A stretch of DNA of 64,000 nt from Clostridium aciditolerans (GCF_016316925.1 NZ_JAEEGB010000002.1:1-64000); one strand, 5' to 3'; positions 17,727 through 27,124 are shown, counted from the first letter of the stretch. Made by a program: numbers and translations. The notes: a model not told the origin generated them from the sequence alone.

Positions 17727-18452
17727 ATGAGAAAAAAGTTTTTTGTATTATTTTTAGCTTTGATATGTTTAATTACTATAGGTTTTAAACTTTTTACACA
17801 GAAAAATGCCTTGTACAGTAAAAATATAACAAATATACAAACTAAAAATATGACTAGTGAAAAGAAGAGTGAAACAATTGATGAAAAGCTAAAGAAAAAA
17901 ATAGTATTAATAAACTCAGATAAAGATAAGGATGGCATAAAAGATCAGGCAGATATAGTTCTTGGAGCAAGAAAAGAAGCAGATAAGAAAGTAAAATATA
18001 AAGGGGATTATTATGTAGGGGGATATCCTCCAGAGAGTGAAGGAGTATGTACTGACTTAGTATGGAGAGCCTTTAAAGATGCAGGATATAATTTAAAAGA
18101 TATGGTAGATGAAGATATAAAAAATCATCCTGGTGATTATAAGAGAATTGAGGGAAAACCAGACCCCAATATAGATTTTAGAAGAGTGCCTAATCTTTAC
18201 GTCTATTTTAAAAAATATGCGACTAGTATTACTACTGAATTGAAACCTAATGATATAGAGAACTTAAAGGAATGGCAGCCCGGGGATATCATAACCTTTG
18301 ATCACAGTGAACATATAGCTATAGTTTCTGATAAAAGGAGAGCAGATGGGGTTCCGTATATAATACATAATGCACCACCTTGTGCTAGAGAAGGTGACGA
18401 AATTATGTATTGGATGCCAAAAATAACAGGTCATTTTAGATTTCCAAAATAA
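17727..18452 (+). CDS. DUF1287 domain secreted/anchored protein
   Basis: A 241-residue protein with an N-terminal hydrophobic anchor (FFVLFLALICLITIGF, about residues 4-19), a lysine-rich spacer and a DUF1287 domain. The domain reads GARKEADKKVKYKGDYYVGGYPPESEGVCTDLVWRAFKDAG, with GVCTDLVWRAF containing the likely cysteine nucleophile. WQPGDIITFDHSEHIAIVSDKR carries the conserved histidine. IIHNAPP...ITGHFRF closes it. DUF1287 proteins resemble NlpC/P60-type papain-fold hydrolases and probably act on the envelope, but no substrate is established. Ribosome site AAGGGGG overlaps the end of the preceding gene remnant. Confidence 0.8.
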   Translation: MRKKFFVLFLALICLITIGFKLFTQKNALYSKNITNIQTKNMTSEKKSETIDEKLKKKIVLINSDKDKDGIKDQADIVLGARKEADKKVKYKGDYYVGGYPPESEGVCTDLVWRAFKDAGYNLKDMVDEDIKNHPGDYKRIEGKPDPNIDFRRVPNLYVYFKKYATSITTELKPNDIENLKEWQPGDIITFDHSEHIAIVSDKRRADGVPYIIHNAPPCAREGDEIMYWMPKITGHFRFPK

Positions 18453-18488
18453 AGTCTCAAAAATTTAATGGTTAGCAAGGCGTACCTA

Positions 18489-18530
18489 AGGTACGCCAAG
18501 GGCCTTCAGGAATTTTAATGAGCGCAGCAA
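18489..18530. other. Small hairpins between convergent genes
   Basis: GGCGTACC-TAA-GGTACGCC at about 18479-18497 forms a compact hairpin without a T run. It is followed by an imperfect dyad around TCTACC...GGTATAGGAGTAGA at about 18537-18556. They lie between the DUF1287 gene and the convergent transporter gene, so a bidirectional terminator role is plausible. A degenerate repeat is the alternative. Confidence 0.4.
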
Positions 18531-18561
18531 ATTTACTCTACCTAAAGGTATAGGAGTAGAA

Positions 18562-19131
18562 TTAAGCAGGCAAATTATTATCTATTTTTGGCCTATATTC
18601 AGCAGGAAGTTTTTTTATCAAAGCCCAAACCAAAACTGATGATATAACCTTGTCTATAATATTTCCTGTAATTCTTGGAATAAAGGCTGAAGTGAAAATA
18701 TCTGCACCAGATTTTCTAAGCCAGAATACTAAAAAGTCATTTCCAGAACCTGTAACCCCACCATATAGCCAAACAGCAATAGGAGAACCTATTAGTGGGC
18801 AGACAACTGAAAGAATAAGTCCTGTTACCACAGCTGTGATTATACCGTAGCCATATTTTTTAGCTATGTAGCCTACTAATAATCCGACAACTACATTTAC
18901 TAAGAAAAAAGGAATATCCTTAGGACTAAAAATCATTCCTGTAATAATATTAGACGCTGCACCAACAGCGGCACCATACCAAGGACCAAAATATACTGCA
19001 GCAAAGATTGTGCCTATTGTGTCAAGAAAAATTAGAGGGATTTTTAGTTGTCCAACTAATGTTCCTAATACAATATTTATTGCAGCTGCAAATGCACAAA
19101 GTATAAGAGCAAAGGTTTTTTTATTTTTCAT
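18562..19131 (-). CDS. ECF transporter S component-like membrane protein
   Basis: A 189-residue protein with about six hydrophobic helices. It starts MKNKKTFALILCAFAAAINIVLGTLVG and continues LDTIGTIFAAVYFGPWYGAAVGAASNIITGMIF. The alanine/glycine-rich helix 1 and the GPWYGAAVGA...D loop are typical of substrate-binding S components of energy-coupling-factor importers, which take up vitamins or nucleoside-like compounds with a shared ECF module elsewhere. No riboswitch is visible upstream that would name the substrate. Ribosome site GGAGG lies just before the ATG. Divergent from the TudS-like gene. Confidence 0.68.
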   Translation of the reverse strand: MKNKKTFALILCAFAAAINIVLGTLVGQLKIPLIFLDTIGTIFAAVYFGPWYGAAVGAASNIITGMIFSPKDIPFFLVNVVVGLLVGYIAKKYGYGIITAVVTGLILSVVCPLIGSPIAVWLYGGVTGSGNDFLVFWLRKSGADIFTSAFIPRITGNIIDKVISSVLVWALIKKLPAEYRPKIDNNLPA

Positions 19132-19324
19132 GTTTTACCTCCGTTTTACATTGGTGTATAATTATTGCATTTACTAAAGTATAATATAATAATTTTGAAA
19201 ATTAAAATAGATATTATTTATAATACTAGATTAGTCTATTTAGAAAAATGATAGAAAAGTTTTCAATTTTTGAAACTAAACTATCCTACATGTTGTATGA
19301 TATTTGGTAAAGGGGATGAAGCTT

Positions 19325-19894
19325 ATGAAAAGAACAAAAAATATTGTAATTTTAAGTCACTGTATATTAAATGTTAACTCAAAAGTAGAAGGATTATGTG
19401 AATTTGGCAACATATCCAATAGATTAATAAAATATTTAATGGACAATGATTATGGAATAATTCAACTTCCATGTCCCGAGCTTACCATGTACGGCATAAA
19501 AAGATGGGGACATGTTAAAGAACAATTTGACAATCCGTATTATAGAAAACATTGCAGAAAGTTATTTGAGCCAATACTAGAACAAATAGAAGATTATATT
19601 AATAATGGATACAAAATAGAGACACTAATAGCTGTAAAAGGCAGCCCCAGTTGCGGACGTAATTTAACATGCTCTTCACCTGAATGGGGAGGAGAATTTA
19701 TGGGTAAGGAAGATATTGAAAAAAAGCTAAATGATTTAAAGACTATAAATAAACCAGGTGTCTTTATGGAAGAAATAGAGCAGATGCTGATTGAGAAAAA
19801 TATAAACATAAATATTATAGATATGGATGAAGAAAATGAAGATATAACCATGAAGAATATAACAGAGTTGCTAGGTAAGATGGAGATAAAATGA
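19325..19894 (+). CDS. TudS-like desulfidase family protein (CD3072-like)
   Basis: A 190-residue protein starting KRTKNIVILSHCILNVNSKVEG. It has conserved cysteines at HCILN, QLPCPELTMYG and GSPSCGRNLTCSS. This matches the DUF523/TudS group, in which three cysteines hold a [4Fe-4S] cluster that removes sulfur from thiouracil-like substrates. The variant with the long central WGHVKEQFDNPYYRKHCRKLFEPI segment is usually annotated as a TudS-related putative desulfidase. I start at the ATG at 19325 because AAGGGG is nine bases upstream; the TTG and ATG further 5' overlap the ribosome site. Substrate unknown. Followed by a complex dyad at 19971-20021. Confidence 0.72.
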   Translation: MKRTKNIVILSHCILNVNSKVEGLCEFGNISNRLIKYLMDNDYGIIQLPCPELTMYGIKRWGHVKEQFDNPYYRKHCRKLFEPILEQIEDYINNGYKIETLIAVKGSPSCGRNLTCSSPEWGGEFMGKEDIEKKLNDLKTINKPGVFMEEIEQMLIEKNININIIDMDEENEDITMKNITELLGKMEIK

Positions 19895-19970
19895 CATTGT
19901 TTTTACAGAAGAATAGAAAAATCTAATTACTAAGAAATCAATGATTTAGAAAGCTTCAAATCTAAACTGA

Positions 19971-20021
19971 AACCCTTGATAATAAGGTGAACCTTTGAGG
20001 TCAGCCTTACTATCAGGGGTT
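19971..20021. terminator. Long imperfect hairpin between convergent genes
   Basis: An imperfect 20-bp stem (19971-19990 with about 20001-20021) sits between the TudS-like gene and the convergent cupin gene. No long T run, so its strength is uncertain. Confidence 0.5.
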
Positions 20022-20051
20022 GCCTTATAAATTCAATAGAGGAACACTTTA

Positions 20052-20579
20052 TTACTTTTGATCCTCAAATCCATTTCTGATAACTTTATATTCACCAGTT
20101 TCCACATTTAAATCGTAAACACTAAAATTTGTATTTATATCAAATCCGTCATAATGCACAGCAATATTTAATGAGGCAGATCCTTCTTCACCACTTACTA
20201 TTCGGTGAAAAACTCCTTTTGACCAAACTAAAATTGCGCCGCCTTCATAAATAAGTTCCCCATTTTTTAATATTTTGTCAGGAGTTACAGTAAAGTGTTC
20301 TACTTTACCATGCTCTTTAGTATAAATGTCAACTTCTCTACGACCATGAAGAACTATTAAATTGTCATCTTGATGTTGATGCATATACCATGGCTGATCC
20401 ACATCTCCTACTGGACCAGGTGAAACTGCTGCTTTTTTATGGATTACTCTATCAATAGAATCAATCTTTGAAACCATATCCATAGGAAATAAATCAAAAG
20501 TTACACCTGGTGTATTACGGAAATTTTTTAGCTTAATGATTTTATACATGTCTTTAACTTCTTCAATAATGTTTGACAT
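20052..20579 (-). CDS. Cupin-fold protein, unknown function
   Basis: A 176-residue protein with a single predicted cupin barrel. The metal-binding motif 1 is DQPWYMHQHQDDNLIVLHGRREVDIY, with the H-x-H pair followed by the acidic residue and G. The second half, GAILVWSKGVFHRIVSGEEGSASLNIAVHY, carries the later histidine. It is probably a metal-dependent small-molecule enzyme or binding protein. The ATG at 20579 follows AAAGGAG at a good distance; an ATG five codons earlier overlaps that site. Monocistronic, with family 2 repeat copy A directly upstream. Confidence 0.65.
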   Translation of the reverse strand: MSNIIEEVKDMYKIIKLKNFRNTPGVTFDLFPMDMVSKIDSIDRVIHKKAAVSPGPVGDVDQPWYMHQHQDDNLIVLHGRREVDIYTKEHGKVEHFTVTPDKILKNGELIYEGGAILVWSKGVFHRIVSGEEGSASLNIAVHYDGFDINTNFSVYDLNVETGEYKVIRNGFEDQK

Positions 20580-20624
20580 AATGACTCCTTTCATAAAATT
20601 ATTACTAATACTGCAATTTTTATT

Positions 20625-20913
20625 AGAGGACAGTTGACAATGAAGGTGAGTTTTCTTCCTTACGTCAGAAAACTATTATATTTTTTTAGGCTTGTTTTGC
20701 TAGTGCAAAACATCGCTAACTTAAGCAGAGAACCCAAATCTTTGATTTGGTGATAGTCACTTACACAGAGTGCTGATTTGGGGTGAATCGCTTACACAGA
20801 GTGTACTCCTGCGAAATAAAAGAGCAGGAGTTTCTTTTAAATTAAAGATTTTTCGTAGTGCAGCAGAGAAAAATCCTCCTTCACTGTCCTCTGTCAATTG
20901 TCAACTGTCCTCT
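20625..20913 (-). repeat. Inverted-repeat element family 2, copy A (289 bp), carrying family 1 modules
   Basis: The ends are inverted repeats: the left AGAGGACAGTTGACAA is matched by the right end read backwards. Just inside are two sub-hairpins, GAGTTTTC/GAAAACT at the left and GATTTTTC/GAAAAATC at the right. The middle (about 20723-20803) holds two tandem, reverse-oriented copies of the family 1 module, then a hairpin ACTCCTGC/GCAGGAGT. It has no coding capacity. Copy B at 36530-36696 is in the opposite orientation. Confidence 0.8.
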
Positions 20914-21067
20914 GAAGAATGCAGAATCTTTAGTACTTAAAAATATATGCAAATTCTTCAAAATATATACCTTAAAGTGTTCTGTGAAATGATTCTATTC
21001 AAGTACAATCAGATCAACCAAAAGCATCAAAGTAGGTGACTATATAAAAATTATCACTATTTCATTG

Positions 21068-21095
21068 ATTATTCATACTATACAGTATGAATAAT
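21068..21095. promoter_or_regulatory. 28-bp perfect palindrome, candidate operator
   Basis: ATTATTCATACT and AGTATGAATAAT flank the centre ATAC, immediately upstream of the ribosome site (CGGAGTGA) of the LysM/VanY gene. There is no T run after it, so an operator or a translation-affecting hairpin fits better than a terminator. Confidence 0.5.
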
Positions 21096-21112
21096 TTGCG
21101 GAGTGAAGATAA

Positions 21113-22111
21113 ATGCACCAATATAACTATTGGAATTACTACTATAGAGCAACGAATTATATTGTACAACCAGGAGATTCGCTTTATCTTATTGCTAAAA
21201 GATTTAATACTACTATTTCAGATATCAAGCAGGCAAACAATCTAACTAGTGATTTAATATATGTTGGGCAATCACTTGTTATTCCCAGCCCTGCGGTACC
21301 AACCCTGCCAGATGGTATTTATGGAATTGGAAGCAGAGGTCCAGCTGTAGTTAAAATACAGCAAGCTTTATCAGCTCTCGGTTTTAATGTTGCACAAGAT
21401 GGAATTTATGGTCCGAAGACTTCAGATATTATTATGAACTTACAGAAAAAATTTCCTGAGGCTTTAACTGCTGATGGTATTTATGGTCCTAAAACAAAAA
21501 TGTACTTAGAAAAACTTTTAGCCTCTAAATATAAAATTGTTCAAAATCCCGAAAGTAAAACAGTATTAGTAAATAAGATGAACTCCTTATCGCCTTATTA
21601 TGAACCTCAAAATTTAACTGTGCCAAATGTTTCATTCGCCTATCCAGAGTATCGACCTCAAAAACTAATGCAGCCTGAAGCAGCAAGAGCCCTTGAAGCC
21701 CTTTTTGCTAAGGCAAAACAAGACAATATTGCATTAAATGCAGTTTCAGGTTATCGATCCTATGACTATCAAAGTCAACTTTTTTCAAGAAATATAAAAG
21801 CTAATCCAAATGCCAACCAATTTAGTGCTCGTCCTGGAGAAAGCGAACATCAAACTGGATTAGCAATGGATGTTTCTAGTCCTTCTGTTAATAATAATCT
21901 TACACAAGCCTTTGGAGATACCAAAGAAGGTAAATGGTTAGTTGAGAATGCTCCAGATTTTGGCTTTATATTACGTTTTCCGAAAGGTAAAGAAAATATA
22001 ACAGGATATCAATATGAACCATGGCATATTCGTTATGTAGGGAAAGATGTTGCCAGGCAGATAGCGAATCAAAATATAACCCTTGAAGAATATTTAGGTC
22101 AAAGCACCTAA
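21113..22111 (+). CDS. LysM / peptidoglycan-binding / VanY-type D,D-carboxypeptidase
   Basis: A 332-residue modular cell-wall enzyme. A LysM repeat occupies about residues 15-58 (YIVQPGDSLYLIAKRFNTTISDIKQANNL). A PG_binding_1 domain occupies about 70-136 with two DGIYGPKT repeats. A VanY-type peptidase domain lies at about 180-325. Zinc and catalytic motifs are complete: SGYRSYDYQ, ESEHQTGLAMD (H246, D253) and EPWHIRYVG (H305). This class removes the terminal D-Ala from peptidoglycan stems. There is no signal peptide (MHQYNYWNYYYR), as in several spore-associated LysM enzymes. A 28-bp palindrome lies just upstream. Confidence 0.88.
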   Translation: MHQYNYWNYYYRATNYIVQPGDSLYLIAKRFNTTISDIKQANNLTSDLIYVGQSLVIPSPAVPTLPDGIYGIGSRGPAVVKIQQALSALGFNVAQDGIYGPKTSDIIMNLQKKFPEALTADGIYGPKTKMYLEKLLASKYKIVQNPESKTVLVNKMNSLSPYYEPQNLTVPNVSFAYPEYRPQKLMQPEAARALEALFAKAKQDNIALNAVSGYRSYDYQSQLFSRNIKANPNANQFSARPGESEHQTGLAMDVSSPSVNNNLTQAFGDTKEGKWLVENAPDFGFILRFPKGKENITGYQYEPWHIRYVGKDVARQIANQNITLEEYLGQST

Positions 22112-22117
22112 TAACTA

Positions 22118-22146
22118 TTTACAATAATCAGTAGTATATGTATAAT
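22118..22146 (+). promoter_or_regulatory. Sigma-A promoter of gltX
   Basis: TTTACA (22118-22123), a 17-bp spacer, and TATAAT (22141-22146). Transcription would begin about 30 nt before the T-box leader structure. Confidence 0.7.
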
Positions 22147-22177
22147 AGTACTATATTTTGTAAAGACTAATATTAAT

Positions 22178-22416
22178 AATTGCGTTGAAAGAGAATAGTA
22201 TATAGAGATTAATTTAAAGAGAGTTAGGGATGGTGGAAGCCTAATATTTGATTCTATAGAAGGAAGCTCTGGAGCGTAAACTGAAAGCATTATTGTGTAG
22301 TAGGTTTAGGGTATTCTCCCCATATAGAGATAATGAGTGGATTAAGTTTACTTAATCAATTTAGGTGGTAACGCGGAATTAACTTTCGTCCTATGGTTTT
22401 AGGATGAAAGTTTTTT
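22178..22416 (+). ncRNA. T-box leader (tRNA-Glu sensing) of gltX
   Basis: Recognisable T-box landmarks are AGAGAG near 22219-22224, the GGTGGAAGCC element at about 22232-22241, and the T-box sequence AGGTGGTAACGCGG (22363-22376), which pairs with uncharged tRNA acceptor ends. A strong terminator follows (AACTTTCGTCCTA / TAGGATGAAAGTT, then TTTTTT, 22381-22416). A GAA triplet at about 22259-22261 in the specifier-loop region fits tRNA-Glu and the downstream glutamyl-tRNA synthetase. Uncharged tRNA-Glu should favour the antiterminator. Confidence 0.9.
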
Positions 22417-22446
22417 ATATTTATACTGTTTTTAGGAGGAAGAAGA

Positions 22447-24108
22447 ATGAGTTTAGAAAAATTAGCTAATATAATATTTCCGAGTGTACATAAGACACCA
22501 GAATATTATATTGAAAAATATCCAAAGAGAAATTTAAAAGAAGGTGCAAAGGTTACTAGATATGCGCCATCACCAACAGGCTTTCAACATATAGGAGGAG
22601 TATTTGCAGCTTTAGTAAATGAAAGATTAGCAAGTCAAAGTGAAGGTGTTTTCTATTTAAGAATAGAGGATACAGATCAAAAAAGAGAAGTTGAAGGTGC
22701 AATTGAAGATACAATCCAAACAATGAATAACTTTGGAATGGATTTTAATGAAGGGATGACAGGACAAGAAACTTCTAAGGGTGAATATGGTCCATATAGA
22801 CAAAGTGAAAGAGCGGGAATATATAAGACTTTTGCTAAGGATTTAGTTGCTAAGGGATTGGTTTACCCATGTTTCTGTACTCCTGAGGAATTAACAGCTT
22901 TAAGAGAAAAGCAAATAGCTGAAAAAATAACACCGGGATATTATGGAGAATATGCTAAGTGTAGAAATTTAACTCCAGAAGAAGCTATAGCTAAAATAGA
23001 AGCAGGGGAAGAGTACATATTAAGATTAAAATCACCAGGAAACATAGAAAATAGGGTTGAGTTCCATGATTTAATAAAAGGTGATATATCATTCCCAGAA
23101 AATAATCAAGATATTGTTATAATAAAGGGTGATGGATTACCAACATACCATTTTGCACATGCTATAGATGATGCTTTAATGAGAACTACTCATGTTATAA
23201 GAGGAGAAGAATGGTTATCATCACTACCTATACACGTTCAATTATTTGAAATATTAGGTTTTGAAAGACCACAATATGCTCATATTCCAACAATAATGAA
23301 AAATGATAATGGTTCAAAGAGAAAATTATCAAAGAGAAAAGATGCTGAAGCTGCTGTTTCTTATTATAAGGAAGTTGGATATCCAACGGTTTCAGTTATC
23401 GAATATTTATTAAATATTATAAACTCAAATTTTGAAGAGTGGAGAGAAGAAAATCCTACAGCTGATTATCATGAGTTCCAAGTAGATTTAGACAAAATGA
23501 GCAAATCAGGAGCTTTATTCGATATAATAAAATTAAATGATGTAAGCAAAAATGTTATTAGCAAAATGAAAGCAGATGTAGTTTACGATAACTATATAGC
23601 TTGGGTAAAAGAATTTGATGCAGAAATGTATGAATTGGTTGCAGCTAATGAAAAAATGTCTAAAGAAATATTTAATATAGATAAAGAGGGTCCAAAACCA
23701 AGAAAAGACTATGCTAAGTGGGATGAAGTTAAAGAAAAAGTCTTCTATTTCTTTGATGAATTATTCTACAAAGAAACTGCTGAGCAAGTTGAATTACCAA
23801 AGACATTAACATTAGAATCAGCAAAAGAAATAATAAAAGTATACGTGAATAAATACAATGTTAATGCTACTAGCCAAGAGGAATGGTTTGAAGATTTAAA
23901 AGCAATTGGTGCAGAATTAGGATACTGTGCAAATAGAAAAGAATATAAAGCAAATCCAGACCAATTTAAAGGTATGATTTCAGATGTTGCAGGTGCAGTA
24001 AGAGCAGCTTTATCACATAGAAGCAATACACCTGATATTTACACTATTATGAGTATATTAGGTGAAGATAAAGTAAAAGAAAGATTTGAAAAGTTTTTAG
24101 AAGTATAA
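22447..24108 (+). CDS. Glutamate--tRNA ligase
   Basis: A 553-residue class I aminoacyl-tRNA synthetase. The HIGH-type motif appears in [16 protein letters not shown] and the KMSKS-type motif in [26 protein letters not shown]-like [22 protein letters not shown] is typical of GluRS. It charges tRNA-Glu in the cytoplasm. Whether it also charges tRNA-Gln (non-discriminating form) is not readable here. It is somewhat longer than the usual 480-500 residues; the extra length lies in the C-terminal anticodon-binding half. Expression is controlled by the T-box leader. Ribosome site AGGAGGAAG. Confidence 0.95.
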   Translation: MSLEKLANIIFPSVHKTPEYYIEKYPKRNLKEGAKVTRYAPSPTGFQHIGGVFAALVNERLASQSEGVFYLRIEDTDQKREVEGAIEDTIQTMNNFGMDFNEGMTGQETSKGEYGPYRQSERAGIYKTFAKDLVAKGLVYPCFCTPEELTALREKQIAEKITPGYYGEYAKCRNLTPEEAIAKIEAGEEYILRLKSPGNIENRVEFHDLIKGDISFPENNQDIVIIKGDGLPTYHFAHAIDDALMRTTHVIRGEEWLSSLPIHVQLFEILGFERPQYAHIPTIMKNDNGSKRKLSKRKDAEAAVSYYKEVGYPTVSVIEYLLNIINSNFEEWREENPTADYHEFQVDLDKMSKSGALFDIIKLNDVSKNVISKMKADVVYDNYIAWVKEFDAEMYELVAANEKMSKEIFNIDKEGPKPRKDYAKWDEVKEKVFYFFDELFYKETAEQVELPKTLTLESAKEIIKVYVNKYNVNATSQEEWFEDLKAIGAELGYCANRKEYKANPDQFKGMISDVAGAVRAALSHRSNTPDIYTIMSILGEDKVKERFEKFLEV

Positions 24109-24123
24109 GTATATAAAAGGTAA

Positions 24124-24146
24124 AGCCACCTTTGTGAAGGTGGCTT
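24124..24146 (+). terminator. Hairpin after gltX
   Basis: GCCACCTT-TGTG-AAGGTGGC stem directly after the gltX stop; only a short T stretch follows. Confidence 0.5.
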
Positions 24147-24216
24147 GCCATCCTGAATTTGATAAAACACATCTTTTGGGTTTTTACTCTAAATAATAGC
24201 TTTACACTTTGCTATT

Positions 24217-24795
24217 TTAAAACCCCATTAGCTTCTTAACATTATCACAGTTTTCTTTAGATGTAAGCATCTCCAAAAGCTTGAAAGCCACACCGAAAGC
24301 AGTTGAAGGATTATAGGAAGTGATTATATTTTTATCTACAACAATAGGCTCATCACCAAGAACATTTGCGCCAAATTCAGATAATTGTTTTTGTCTTTTC
24401 CCAAAATTATATGTTGTAGCATTTCTGCAAGCTAGTACTCCACTTTTCCCAATAGGTAGTGCACCAACACAAATGGAAGCTATTATTTTCCCTCTTTTGT
24501 CAAATTCTCTGATTATGTTTAAAAAGTCTTCGCTATAAGCATCTTCATAAAATCCTGCCTCTTCAAATCCTCCTGGTACTGCAAGTGCATCAAATTCATC
24601 AATGTTAACTTCATTGATGTGCATTTCCGGAATCACTGTGAAGTTAAAGGTGCATTTCAATTTTTCTCTCGTTCCAACGGTTATTAAATCTGTAGTACCA
24701 TCACCATCTGATTTATTCCAACCTATAACATCAGTAAAAACACTTGCTTCTGCGGCTTCAAAACCATTGGCAAGAAGTAATAATACTTTCTTCAT
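24217..24795 (-). CDS. DJ-1/PfpI family protein
   Basis: A 192-residue class I glutamine-amidotransferase-like protein. It starts KKVLLLLANGFEAAEASVF with the conserved glutamate (E16). It has LAVPGGFEEAGFYED and the nucleophile elbow GKIIASICVGALPIG with cysteine C109. Members of this group include protein/nucleotide deglycases, chaperones and proteases; the residues here fit the DJ-1-like subgroup but do not fix the activity. A ribosome site GGAG precedes the ATG. It is divergent from a LysR regulator at 24950, which likely controls it. Confidence 0.82.
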   Translation of the reverse strand: MKKVLLLLANGFEAAEASVFTDVIGWNKSDGDGTTDLITVGTREKLKCTFNFTVIPEMHINEVNIDEFDALAVPGGFEEAGFYEDAYSEDFLNIIREFDKRGKIIASICVGALPIGKSGVLACRNATTYNFGKRQKQLSEFGANVLGDEPIVVDKNIITSYNPSTAFGVAFKLLEMLTSKENCDNVKKLMGF

Positions 24796-24949
24796 ACTTA
24801 AACATCTCCTTCAATTATATATATTTGATATTTGGTTTTCTTAATTATAACTTTATATGTATCATCAGTAAAATTGAAATAAATGAAGTAAATAATCGAA
24901 ATATATGATATCGTAATATTATATATTAAAGTATAAAGGAATGAGATTG

Positions 24950-25843
24950 ATGGAAATTAGGCATTTGCAAACATTTATAACTATAGTTGAACTTGAGGGA
25001 TTTACAAAAGCAGCAGATCATTTAGGGTATGCTCAGTCCACTATAACGTCTCACATTCAAATTTTAGAAAATGAATTAGGGAAAGCTTTATTTGACCGTT
25101 TAGGTAAAAAAATTGTTTTGACTAATGTAGGTAAGGAGTTAGTACCATATGCTAAACAAATGTTACATGTATATAAAGAAATTAAGAACATAACATCAGA
25201 ACAGAATGGTGTATCTGGTGATTTAATTATTGGAGCAGGGGAATCTCTATCCATATACCGTTTAGGAAAAATCTTAAAGGAATATAGAAAAAACTTCCCG
25301 AAAGTAAACATCATTTTAAAGAATTCAATTTGTAGCGATTTAAGAAGCAAATTACATAGTGGAGAATTAGATATTATTTTTACTATTGAACCTGAAATTA
25401 TGGATACAGATCTAGTTGTTAAAAATTTGAAAGATGAATGCATGTGCATCATTGGTGCACCAGATGCAGATTTAGAATTTTTATCAAAGAATTTTGAAGG
25501 TAAAGAGGCTAAAGAAAGTATCATATTTAGTGAAAAAGGGTGCAGTTTTAGAATAGCCTATGAAAATTACTTAAAACAGAAAAAAATAAAATATGTAAGT
25601 CCTTTAGAATTTTCAAGTATAGAAGCTATTAAAAAGTGTGTAATGAGTGGATTAGGAATTTCTTTTTTGCCTTTTTATGCAGTTAGAAATGAGTTAGAGG
25701 ATGGAAGTCTTAAGATGATTGAAGTAAAAGAACCATTTGGTAAGTTTAGAACTCAACTTGTGTACCATAAAAATAAAAGTATATCACTACCAATGAGCAA
25801 ATTAATAGAAATTACATTAGAAGACTCTAGTAATTGGAAATAA
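24950..25843 (+). CDS. LysR-family transcriptional regulator
   Basis: A 297-residue LysR protein. The N-terminal winged helix reads EIRHLQTFITIVELEGFTKAADHLGYAQSTITSHIQILENELGKALFDRLGKKIVLTNVGK. It is followed by the linker and a periplasmic-binding-protein-like effector domain (about 90-295; GDLIIGAGESLSIYRLGKILKEYRKNFP onward). The ATG at 24950 is used because AAAGGA lies nine bases before it; the ATG three codons earlier abuts the site. Divergent from the DJ-1/PfpI gene, which is the obvious target. Effector unknown. Confidence 0.88.
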   Translation: MEIRHLQTFITIVELEGFTKAADHLGYAQSTITSHIQILENELGKALFDRLGKKIVLTNVGKELVPYAKQMLHVYKEIKNITSEQNGVSGDLIIGAGESLSIYRLGKILKEYRKNFPKVNIILKNSICSDLRSKLHSGELDIIFTIEPEIMDTDLVVKNLKDECMCIIGAPDADLEFLSKNFEGKEAKESIIFSEKGCSFRIAYENYLKQKKIKYVSPLEFSSIEAIKKCVMSGLGISFLPFYAVRNELEDGSLKMIEVKEPFGKFRTQLVYHKNKSISLPMSKLIEITLEDSSNWK

Positions 25844-25914
25844 AGATAGAGCGGATTCATAAGTTTCTAATACGGTTTTTTAGAATACAGAGATTATTAG
25901 TGATATGATTGATT

Positions 25915-25950
25915 AACTTACCATATAAGGTTTAATATGGTAAGTTTTAT
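25915..25950 (+). terminator. Rho-independent terminator
   Basis: An 11-bp stem AACTTACCATA / TATGGTAAGTT with 10-nt loop, then TTTATTT, after the LysR gene. Confidence 0.75.
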
Positions 25951-26085
25951 TTAATTGGTATAAAATATATATAATGCAGAATAGTAAGTTAAAATAAATT
26001 AATAAGAATGAACCTACAAAATGCGGCATCAAATATCGAGTAGGGTTATTGTAAAAAAGATATTATTGAATTGGGAGTGAGAAGA

Positions 26086-26955
26086 TTGGATTGGGTTGAG
26101 AGATTGAATGAATCAATAAACTATATAGAGAGAAATCTTGCCGGTGAAATATCCTATGAAACTATTTCAAAAATTGCTGGGTGTTCTATTTATAATTTTC
26201 AAAGGATGTTTTCATATATAGCAGACAAGCCATTATCTGAATATATAAGAAGCAGACGTTTAACCATGGCAGCCTTTGATTTATTAAATAGTACAGAAAG
26301 AATAATTGATATTTCTTTAAAGTATGGATATGAATCTCAAGATTCATTTACTAGGGCATTTAAAAATTTTCATGGAGCACTGCCTTCAAGTGTTAGGAAC
26401 GGAACAGTTCAATTGAAATCCTGTCCTAAGCTCTCCTTTCAAATTACAATAAAAGGAGAAAATCATATGAATTATCAAATTGAACAATGGCCTGCATTTA
26501 GAGTAATGGGAGTATCACACAAAGTAAAAACATCAACAGCCTTTGAAGTAATTCCGCAGATTTGGGAAAACTCATGGAAGGATGGAACTATGAAAATGTT
26601 CTTTGAAAAATTTCCTGACTATAGACCTTCAGGAGTTTTAGGAATTGCTCAAGGTGGACAATGGGGCGAAGAAGAGGAAATGGAGTATATTGTAGCAGTA
26701 ACAAATCATGTTGATGTACCAGATTGCAAACATGTTCCAGTACTTGAAGGAATGAAGGAATTTTCTTATCCTGCTGCAACATGGGCAATTTTTGAAGCTA
26801 ATGGAGAATTACCAGAGGCAACACAGAGGGTTTATAAACAATTTTACGGAGAATGGCTTCCTAATTCAGGATATGAGTTAGATGATCTTCCAGTTATTGA
26901 GTGCTATATGCAGGAAAATCATCAAGAGATCTGGATTGCTGTTATTAAAAAATAG
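26086..26955 (+). CDS. AraC-family regulator with GyrI-like effector domain (TTG start)
   Basis: The N-terminal 100 residues hold two AraC helix-turn-helix units (ISYETISKIAGCSIYNFQRMFSYIADKPLSEYIRSRRL and IIDISLKYGYESQDSFTRAFKNFHGALPSSVR). The C-terminal half, about 130-289, is a GyrI/SOUL-like small-molecule-binding domain (FRVMGVSHKVKTSTAFEVIPQIWENSW onward, ending EIWIAVIKK). This architecture is common in clostridial multidrug-type regulators. The start is likely TTG at 26086 (LDWVERLNESINYIERNL), because GGGAGTGAG is well spaced before it and family members begin with this helix. No neighbour shares its strand closely; targets unknown. Confidence 0.83.
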   Translation: MDWVERLNESINYIERNLAGEISYETISKIAGCSIYNFQRMFSYIADKPLSEYIRSRRLTMAAFDLLNSTERIIDISLKYGYESQDSFTRAFKNFHGALPSSVRNGTVQLKSCPKLSFQITIKGENHMNYQIEQWPAFRVMGVSHKVKTSTAFEVIPQIWENSWKDGTMKMFFEKFPDYRPSGVLGIAQGGQWGEEEEMEYIVAVTNHVDVPDCKHVPVLEGMKEFSYPAATWAIFEANGELPEATQRVYKQFYGEWLPNSGYELDDLPVIECYMQENHQEIWIAVIKK

Positions 26956-27124
26956 AGAAAAGAGAAAGAAGCATGCATTATTTATAAGTTTAAAAAGTAT
27001 TGATTAAGATAAAAAGCGCACTTGGGAACACAAGCATAGAAATTGAGTTCATGAAGGAGATTTAGTAAAATTTATTAAATTACTAACTATATAGTATAAT
27101 ATATAGTAAAGGAAGTGGTAATAG

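Noticed and set aside
19132-19324. Riboswitch upstream of the ECF S component
   Set aside because: The spacer is only about 190 bp and AT-rich, with no recognisable aptamer core or terminator before the gene.
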